NCBI GenBank assembly: GCA_964363685.1
Contig: CAYIJG010000065.1
Location: 1 to 5,281, forward strand
Origin: XYD2-FULL-39-9 sp964363685
GTDB taxonomy: Bacteria; Patescibacteriota; Patescibacteriia; Magasanikbacterales; GWA2-37-8
DNA length: 5,281 nucleotides
Direction: 5' to 3'
Shown here: piece after piece, positions 1 to 3,841 of the stretch
Numbering within the stretch: the stretch's first letter is position 1
Layout of the letters: each line of letters begins with the position of its first letter
Notes under the pieces: model-generated
Told to the model about the DNA's origin: nothing
Database searches by the model: none
The model's input: only the letters and a program-made list of their open reading frames with translations
Translations under genes and position numbers: made by a program

Positions 1-696
1 AACATAACCTAGTTCTACTTGAGGGGGAGGAGTATTATTGGTACAACAACCGGGTGGATCAACTGGTGCTGGAGCTGGCGGAGCTGGATCTAAACCATCA
101 TCATCAAGAGTATCCACCACTTTCTGGCCAGAACAACATTGTATATTATCACCACCTGGACAGAGGCCTGGATTAAAAGGTACGCTACAATCAGTAACAG
201 CTAGATCCATACAACCTGCACCATCTGGAAATTGATAACCACACTTTGAAATACAAGTTCCAGTTTTACCATAAACCATTCTTGTCCCACAACTTTGCCC
301 AGCCACAGCACTCTGTGAATTTGGCGGGCCAATATTTTTTGTCAAATTTCCAAACACAAATTTAGAAATAGCGTAAGCAGACAGAACTATAATCAGCCCC
401 AAAATCGCATGCTCCATAATGCTTTTGGAGGTTGTTACTTTTTCTTCATTGCCAAATGCTGTCATCCACAAAAACCCAGCATATAAAATTAAAATGAAAA
501 ATACTATTCCTACAAAAGAAAGAGCCGCACCAATAATACTACCAATTATTTCTGGGATTGTTTGAGTGGTTTGAATTAGTTGGGTATTTTCTGCCGCTCC
601 TTTTATGCCATAGGGATCATTAGGATCTAAGGCAAATACAAAAGAGGGGGCCATAAGACCAATAACCGCCAAAGTAAAAAATATTTTTTTAAACAT
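1..696 (-). CDS. Pilin-like two-helix membrane protein with C-terminal Cys-rich tail (3' end cut by window edge)
   Basis: Open frame from ATG at 696 to the window edge, 232 codons without a stop; the C-terminus is missing. Residues 1-22 form a signal peptide (basic FKK, hydrophobic stretch, cleavage probably after VFA). TM1 spans about 50-75, the charged loop contains GNEEK at 82-86, and TM2 spans about 97-115. Residues 73-111 align without gaps to the core of the four other pilin-like proteins here, which fits the T4SS_pilin/VirB2-like family. After TM2 comes an extracytoplasmic tail: Cys at 136, 148, 152, 162, 170, 179, 187, 188, with a CPGGDNIQCC motif at 179-188, then a Pro/Ala linker (204-215) and a second Cys pair at 217-218 that may open another domain. 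This order (core first, Cys domain second) is the reverse of the genes upstream. No Shine-Dalgarno is visible; a palindromic repeat ends only 7 nt before the ATG. An in-frame TGA at 708-706 rules out an earlier start. Probably a minor, decorated subunit of a surface apparatus (inference). Confidence 0.85.
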   Translation of the reverse strand, partial: MFKKIFFTLAVIGLMAPSFVFALDPNDPYGIKGAAENTQLIQTTQTIPEIIGSIIGAALSFVGIVFFILILYAGFLWMTAFGNEEKVTTSKSIMEHAILGLIIVLSAYAISKFVFGNLTKNIGPPNSQSAVAGQSCGTRMVYGKTGTCISKCGYQFPDGAGCMDLAVTDCSVPFNPGLCPGGDNIQCCSGQKVVDTLDDDGLDPAPPAPAPVDPPGCCTNNTPPPQVELGYV

Positions 697-703
697 ACTG
701 TTT

Positions 704-808
704 TGTCATCGCGAGTCCCGACTAAGTCGGGACGTGGCAATCCCCTTGCATCAAAATCTATATTAATACAATGGGATTGCTTCCCCGCCTAGGCGGGTCA
801 GAATGACA
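704..808. repeat. MITE-like palindromic intergenic element, ~105 bp
   Basis: The ends are inverted: tgtcat at 704-709 and atgaca at 803-808. Inside, ggcaatccc (736-744) pairs with gggattgct (773-781). Each arm carries its own hairpin: gtcccgac/gtcgggac (715-722 with 726-733) and the perfect palindrome cccgcctaggcggg (784-797). The middle (about 746-771) is AT-rich and unstructured. No ORF is present, so it would be non-autonomous. From memory, tgtcat-n-gcgag with ggcaatcc is a signature of dispersed palindromic repeats in many unrelated bacterial genomes; I attach no family name. The element lies between the 127-aa pilin gene and the next gene and supplies nearly the whole leader of the latter. 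A clean target-site duplication could not be identified. Confidence 0.75.
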
Positions 809-834
809 GACGGTGTTTTAACACAACAGAGGAT

Positions 835-893
835 GGCGCGTCTGATTCCCATGGGAAATGTTTACTGAGGAAAGTAAACAGATCAAACGCGCC
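835..893 (-). promoter_or_regulatory. Three-way-junction RNA structure downstream of the 127-aa pilin gene
   Basis: A closing stem is formed by 835-846 (ggcgcgtctgat) and 882-893 (atcaaacgcgcc). It encloses two hairpins: the palindrome ttcccatgggaa (846-857), whose first base is shared with the closing stem, and tgtttact/agtaaaca (859-866 with 873-880) with a 6-nt loop. Read as minus-strand RNA, the one non-Watson-Crick position of the closing stem (842/886) is a G-U wobble; in plus-strand RNA it would be a C-A mismatch. That favours function in the pilin transcript. It starts 23 nt after the pilin stop. No U-tract follows on the minus strand, so it is not a canonical intrinsic terminator; mRNA 3'-end stabilisation or partial termination is inferred. 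Confidence 0.6.
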
Positions 894-916
894 TTCTTAC
901 CCTCTATTTTAAAAAA

Positions 917-1300
917 CTAAACGCCAGTTGTGGCTGTAATCAAACTATTGATAACATAGGTCGCCAAAGCGTAAGCGGACAAGATGATGGCCAAACCAAT
1001 AATACCAGAAAATATCAATTTTTTACCTTCTTCAGCACCTTCTTCAGCACCTCCAGCTGTCATCCATTTGAAACCACCGATAAGGATAATTACTACCGCT
1101 ACGATACCAAGTAGACCCATGGCAGTTCTAATAATACTCGCTACGGTAACACGAATATCTTTGTTTCCTAGACCTGTAGCCGCGCCGTATTGAATCCCTA
1201 GATCTTGGGAAGTAACTTGCGGTTGAGCTGCCGCCATTGCTGGGAGCAACAAAACTGACAACACACCCAAAGTAGCAATCATTTTTTTCAATTTCATCAT
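917..1300 (-). CDS. Cysteine-free pilin, T4SS_pilin / TrbC-VirB2-like; candidate major subunit
   Basis: A 127-residue protein: signal peptide 1-25 (LKK, hydrophobic core, cleavage near AMAAA), short exposed N-terminal segment, TM1 about 54-77, charged loop 80-94, TM2 about 95-118, short C-terminal tail. The segment DIRVTVASII (48-57) leading into TM1, and the core at 75-113 with GGFKWMTAGG and GLAIILSAYAL, look like the pilin-like proteins I associate with Patescibacteria. Size and organisation match VirB2/TrbC-type pilins, which are processed and assembled from the inner membrane. It is the only one of the five pilin-like proteins here without any cysteine or extra domain, the only one with a strong Shine-Dalgarno, and it is flanked by a structured leader and a structured 3' region. 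This suggests separate, high expression as the major subunit (inference). ATG at 1300 is followed directly by a second ATG at 1297; I chose the first on SD spacing, but 1297 is also possible. Confidence 0.9.
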   Translation of the reverse strand: MMKLKKMIATLGVLSVLLLPAMAAAQPQVTSQDLGIQYGAATGLGNKDIRVTVASIIRTAMGLLGIVAVVIILIGGFKWMTAGGAEEGAEEGKKLIFSGIIGLAIILSAYALATYVINSLITATTGV

Positions 1301-1305
1301 ATTTT

Positions 1306-1316
1306 CACCCCCTTTC
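1306..1316 (-). promoter_or_regulatory. Strong ribosome binding site of the 127-aa pilin gene
   Basis: On the minus strand, gaaagggggtg ends 5 nt before the ATG at 1300. With the following base it gives AAGGGGGTGA, one mismatch from AAGGAGGTGA, the full complement of the 16S anti-Shine-Dalgarno. None of the other five genes has a comparable site. Confidence 0.75.
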
Positions 1317-1439
1317 GAATAAATGATTCAAACATATTCTTTCTTTGCGAAGACTATACATGATTTTTGGTCTCTGCTTACTATTATTTGGATAGCACGA
1401 ATGGCCTGTCCCACTAATAACACTAATTTGTATTCGAAT
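1314..1439 (-). promoter_or_regulatory. Possible structured 5' leader of the pilin mRNA
   Basis: In minus-strand RNA, TTCGAATA (1439-1432) can pair over 8 bp with TATTCGAA (1321-1314), whose downstream edge touches the Shine-Dalgarno. The enclosed segment contains an imperfect 14-bp hairpin, 1382-1395 with 1406-1419 and a 10-nt loop; it has 11 pairs in the minus strand and 12 (one a wobble) in the plus strand. Such a stem could expose or occlude the ribosome binding site. I recognise no known riboswitch class, and AT-rich DNA yields some pairing by chance. Confidence 0.3.
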
Positions 1440-1481
1440 TGTTCGTGGGGCTAAAGCCCATTTGTAAAATCCTTAGTAAAT

Positions 1482-1490
1482 AGTATACCA
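1482..1490 (-). promoter_or_regulatory. Candidate extended -10 promoter for the 127-aa pilin gene
   Basis: Minus-strand TGGTATACT combines a TGN extension with TATACT (5 of 6 to TATAAT). A -35 is poor: TTAGGA at 18-nt spacing matches only 3 of 6, which extended -10 promoters tolerate. It sits 26 nt past the stop of the upstream pilin-like gene and would give a leader of roughly 175 nt. The assignment is by motif only. Confidence 0.4.
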
Positions 1491-1515
1491 CAATTTTTTA
1501 TCATTTCCTAACTTA

Positions 1516-2064
1516 TCAACCAGTGAGATATTTCAAGAATCCTGACAACCAGAGATAGCTAACAAAAACTACCAATACTCCAATCACTGCCCAAACCATT
1601 GTCTGAGTACCGGCGCTAACTTTTTCAGGATTGCCAGCCGAAAAAAGCCATGTACTACCTCCCCAAATGAACATTATTAAAGTAAAGGCTCCAATAAGAC
1701 CAAGAGCGGCGGTAATAACTATACGAATAATATCCGGTACTTCGGTTGCGCCGATCGGGTTTTCCAATAGGCATTTTGCTTCACCTTGATCGTTGAAGGT
1801 ACAACCGGATTGTTTGTTATCATTTGCAGGTACCGGTGTAGCAATAACACAACTTGAAGGACATGCCCCAGCCTTCCATGCCCATACGGCACTGGGGGGA
1901 TGCACACATTCTGACTCTTCAAGAAGATTCTGTTTACACCTAGTTGGCGGATCATCAAGATCTACATAACAACAACCTAAGACACTTGCCTGAACGTGGG
2001 TTAAACTTAAAAAACCAAAAACTAAAAACAGACCCAGCGTGATATTTAAAAATATTTTTTTCAT
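1516..2064 (-). CDS. Pilin-like membrane protein with N-terminal eight-cysteine domain
   Basis: A 182-residue protein. Signal peptide 1-26 (MKK, long hydrophobic stretch, cleavage near VQA). The extracytoplasmic part carries eight cysteines at 31, 32, 43, 53, 68, 72, 88 and 98, an even number that could form four disulfides; it begins with a GCC motif, as in the second Cys pair of the leftmost gene. Then NPIGA (102-106) leads into TM1 (about 110-136), the loop GNPEKVSAGTQ (144-154), TM2 (about 156-175) and a short tail. The core at 135-173 aligns gap-free with the other four pilin-like proteins, and the ENP(I/L)G entry to TM1 is, from memory, typical of Patescibacteria T4SS pilin-like proteins. 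ATG at 2064 gives the signal peptide, and a TAA lies 24 nt upstream in frame. There is no Shine-Dalgarno; the leader instead reads CACCTC, a piece of anti-Shine-Dalgarno sequence. It lies 131 nt after the Cys-repeat gene, so it may share that transcript. Likely a minor or adaptor subunit (inference). Confidence 0.85.
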   Translation of the reverse strand: MKKIFLNITLGLFLVFGFLSLTHVQASVLGCCYVDLDDPPTRCKQNLLEESECVHPPSAVWAWKAGACPSSCVIATPVPANDNKQSGCTFNDQGEAKCLLENPIGATEVPDIIRIVITAALGLIGAFTLIMFIWGGSTWLFSAGNPEKVSAGTQTMVWAVIGVLVVFVSYLWLSGFLKYLTG

Positions 2065-2067
2065 ATG

Positions 2068-2121
2068 CGAGGTGAGTGAGAGAATAAATTAAATGTATTT
2101 AATTTATTCCGAACGAATGAG
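2068..2121. repeat. Hairpin module A: conserved flanks around a 13-bp AT-rich perfect inverted repeat
   Basis: The left flank cgaggtgagtgaga (2068-2081) is followed by gaataaattaaat (2082-2094), a gt spacer and its exact complement (2097-2109), then the right flank cgaacgaatgag (2110-2121). Both flanks recur in module B around a different stem. The module ends three bases before the start codon of the 182-aa gene, so it forms that gene's leader. It has no U-tract that would suit a terminator for the gene upstream. Confidence 0.7.
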
Positions 2122-2140
2122 CATATATCGCAGATATAAA

Positions 2141-2181
2141 CGAGGTAAGTGAGACCCCGCTTAGCGGGGCGAACGAATAAG
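2141..2181. repeat. Hairpin module B: same flanks around a GC-rich stem
   Basis: The left flank cgaggtaagtgaga (2141-2154) matches module A at 13 of 14 bases. The hairpin ccccgct-t-agcgggg (2155-2169) is a perfect 7-bp stem. The right flank cgaacgaataag (2170-2181) matches module A at 11 of 12 bases. A 19-nt spacer separates it from module A. It lies 15-55 nt downstream of the stop of the 408-aa gene. As minus-strand RNA the stem is followed by TCTCACTTACCTCG, not a U-run, so I do not call it an intrinsic terminator. Confidence 0.7.
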
Positions 2182-2195
2182 ACTATATATTAAAC

Positions 2196-3422
2196 TTATA
2201 AACTCAATTTGGGAATAAAATCAAACAACGCCGTTGTTAAAATATAGCTGAATAGCATAACCACCACGCCCAAAGTTGTCCAAACCATTATTTTTTTGGC
2301 TTTATCTACCTGTTCACTTGCACCACTGGCTGTCATCCACATAAATCCAGCCACTACATATAAAAGTAAAGTAATCGAACCAAGAATCCCAGTCAAAAGA
2401 TTTATGGCACGAGAGATAAGCATTTTTGGATCACTAAGTTGCCCTGGATTTAACTGTTTAGCTGCCATCTCTTGTAAACCTGCTAGGCTAGTTCCAGCTA
2501 AAGGTCCGTATTCTTCATCAAGAGCCTTATCCGATGAGATTACTTTTGCGCAAGAACCTTGATTTGTATTTACTTTGCCTTTTAGGCAAAGACCTACTGC
2601 CTCTTGATAAGATCCTGCTCGCACGTTAGTACATTTTTTATCTTCAAAACACGCCCAGTCTACGGGCGAAGGACAAGGAATGGCAAGTGTCTGATTGTTT
2701 TTGTCATCTTTCAAACATGTGTCAATAGCGTTTGCGTATTTTTCCGCCACAATATTATTACATTTATAATTATGTATACAACCAAAATTAAAGGTGGGTA
2801 AGATGGGTGGGGTAAGTACTGGGTTGAGCTCTACAAACGGAGGTGGGGATGGGGGTTGCACAAAACCAAAACAAGGTCTTTTCATTAAAGTGCCGTTCTG
2901 GCATTGTACAAGTTGACGCGCATTTTCAAAAGTAGTAATTCCTGGATCTACAAATACATTCTGACAACCACCATCTTGAGCCGCACAACCAAACATATTT
3001 AATCCAGAGCAAGACACACGAAAAACAGCAGGACACCCTTCAAGCGCTTCTTGAAACGCATTAAATCCAGCTGGGTGTGGCGGGGCACTTTCTGGTATAT
3101 CTGTACACACAGTCTCTGTGTTAGTTTCATTAGTACTAGGACAACCAAAATAACCAGGGTTTGAAGATGGTACTGGAATTGGTGGTACAAAACAAGGTGT
3201 TCTCATTAGATTGCCGGTTGGACATTGTGCGCGAGCCAGTTCAAAAGTAGTTAGATCTAAGTCTACGATTATATCTCTACAATCACCATCACGACTATTA
3301 GGACAACCATAAGTAATTGGGTCTGCCATTGCTTGACCAGTTGGAATTATAAAAAATACTACAAGAGATAATAAAAAATAAAATATGATTTTTTTTTCCT
3401 TAAAAGCCATCATAAAAATCAT
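2196..3422 (-). CDS. Large Cys-repeat protein with C-terminal pilin-like core
   Basis: A 408-residue protein. Residues 1-33 form a signal peptide (basic 8-11, hydrophobic 12-26, cleavage near AMA). Residues 39-291 contain five repeats with four cysteines each (20 in total), separated in places by Pro-rich linkers (78-89, 188-209). A stretch of about 40 residues leads to TM1 (about 335-360), loop 361-377 and TM2 (about 378-400). The core at 358-396, with AGFMWMTASG and a final SY, aligns gap-free with the four neighbouring pilin-like proteins. In a VirB2-like topology the repeat array would sit outside the membrane, anchored by the two helices. The ATG at 3422 overlaps the TGA of the preceding gene (ATGA), pointing to translational coupling; alternative ATGs at 3413 and 3410 lack a Shine-Dalgarno. 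At roughly three times the usual length of this family it is best seen as a decorated minor subunit, perhaps an adhesin or tip protein (inference). I recognise no named domain in the repeats. Confidence 0.88.
   Translation of the reverse strand: MIFMMAFKEKKIIFYFLLSLVVFFIIPTGQAMADPITYGCPNSRDGDCRDIIVDLDLTTFELARAQCPTGNLMRTPCFVPPIPVPSSNPGYFGCPSTNETNTETVCTDIPESAPPHPAGFNAFQEALEGCPAVFRVSCSGLNMFGCAAQDGGCQNVFVDPGITTFENARQLVQCQNGTLMKRPCFGFVQPPSPPPFVELNPVLTPPILPTFNFGCIHNYKCNNIVAEKYANAIDTCLKDDKNNQTLAIPCPSPVDWACFEDKKCTNVRAGSYQEAVGLCLKGKVNTNQGSCAKVISSDKALDEEYGPLAGTSLAGLQEMAAKQLNPGQLSDPKMLISRAINLLTGILGSITLLLYVVAGFMWMTASGASEQVDKAKKIMVWTTLGVVVMLFSYILTTALFDFIPKLSL
2550..3311 (-). repeat. Five-copy four-cysteine protein repeat within the 408-aa gene
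   Basis: Each copy starts with an aromatic residue plus GC or AC, then Cys, a segment of type NIV...TFE.A, Cys, and a last Cys often preceded by Pro. Cysteines: copy 1 at 40, 48, 67, 77; copy 2 at 94, 106, 130, 138; copy 3 at 146, 153, 174, 184; copy 4 at 215, 221, 236, 250; copy 5 at 258, 264, 279, 291. Copies 1 and 3 are closest (shared TTFE.AR, G.LM.(T/R)PCF) and remain similar in DNA, for example ttcaaaagtagt in both. Copies 4 and 5 form a second pair with identical 6- and 15-residue Cys spacing. Confidence 0.8.
3419..3422 (-). promoter_or_regulatory. ATGA stop/start overlap (140-aa gene into 408-aa gene)
   Basis: The ATG of the 408-aa gene (3422-3420) shares bases with the TGA of the preceding gene (3421-3419). 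No Shine-Dalgarno precedes the ATG, so reinitiation by the terminating ribosome is the likely mode of translation. Confidence 0.8.
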
Positions 3423-3841
3423 CGATTAAGCATAAATTCACTCTTTAATCCGATTGCTTCTCCCAAGAAGCGAACCAGCATATAGGCGCTAAAAACTATT
3501 ACTAGCCCTATTATCGCAGCAATAATAATATCCTTACCCTTTTGGGTTTGCTCAGAACTGCCTTGAGATAAGATAAGGGTAAAACCACCATAAATAAAAA
3601 ACAGTAGTGCTAAGGCACCAACGATACTAAATAAATAATTGGCAATGTTTAATAATAAAATAACAAAAATACTAATGCTACGACACTGCCCTTCTGTTCT
3701 GGCGTCTCCTGTTGGTGGGTCAATTAAACATTTTGGGATAAACTTACCGACCATTTCTCCTTGCGCAAAAACTTGAGTGGTATTAAAAAATACGGACATT
3801 AACATGAGAAAGGGAATGATTATTTTTACAAACCTGTTCAT
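3419..3841 (-). CDS. Pilin-like two-helix membrane protein, two-cysteine form
   Basis: A 140-residue protein. Residues 1-26 form a signal peptide (cleavage near VFA), followed by a short exposed segment with Cys38 and Cys53 that could form one disulfide, TM1 about 56-84, loop 87-104 (LSQGSSEQTQKGKD), TM2 about 105-127 and a short tail. The core at 85-123 aligns without gaps to the four other pilin-like proteins here, keeping Gly-2, Gly-10, Glu-13, Gly-28 and Tyr-36 of the core, but the Trp present at core position 5 in the others is Leu89. The frame stays open upstream to 3931, but that extension lies inside the preceding gene and has no signal sequence; the ATG at 3841 gives a proper signal peptide and an ATGA overlap with the upstream stop, so I use it. 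There is no Shine-Dalgarno; translation is probably coupled. It probably acts as a minor or platform subunit, co-produced with the SBP-like lipoprotein and the Cys-repeat protein (inference). Confidence 0.87.
   Translation of the reverse strand: MNRFVKIIIPFLMLMSVFFNTTQVFAQGEMVGKFIPKCLIDPPTGDARTEGQCRSISIFVILLLNIANYLFSIVGALALLFFIYGGFTLILSQGSSEQTQKGKDIIIAAIIGLVIVFSAYMLVRFLGEAIGLKSEFMLNR
3838..3841 (-). promoter_or_regulatory. ATGA stop/start overlap (solute-binding gene into 140-aa gene)
   Basis: The TGA of the solute-binding gene (3840-3838) overlaps the ATG of the 140-aa pilin-like gene (3841-3839). The leader of that ATG is AT-rich without a Shine-Dalgarno, so its translation most likely depends on ribosomes finishing the upstream gene. 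Confidence 0.8.

Noticed and set aside
699..819. tgtttt direct repeats (699-704 and 814-819) as a target-site duplication of the palindromic element
   Set aside because: The right copy is five bases away from the element end and the left copy overlaps the terminal t; six bases of low complexity can recur by chance.
835..893. tRNA or tRNA-like gene
   Set aside because: The junction has only two internal arms and is too short; there is no T-arm GTTCRA motif and no CCA-type acceptor geometry.
984..1193. Plus-strand open frames (also 38-235, 2296-2562, 2604-2801, 4285-4572, 4925-5134)
   Set aside because: All lie antisense within well-supported minus-strand genes. The products are low-complexity or show no domain, and none has a convincing ribosome binding site.
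2155..2169. Rho-independent terminator after the 408-aa gene
   Set aside because: The stem is good, but neither strand has a U-tract after it; similar flanks around a different stem 60 nt away fit a repeat module better. The hairpins at 715-733, 784-797 and 835-893 were rejected as canonical terminators for the same reason.
2068..2181. Short CRISPR-like array
   Set aside because: There are only two units, with palindromic instead of unique spacer content, unequal lengths and no adjacent cas gene.
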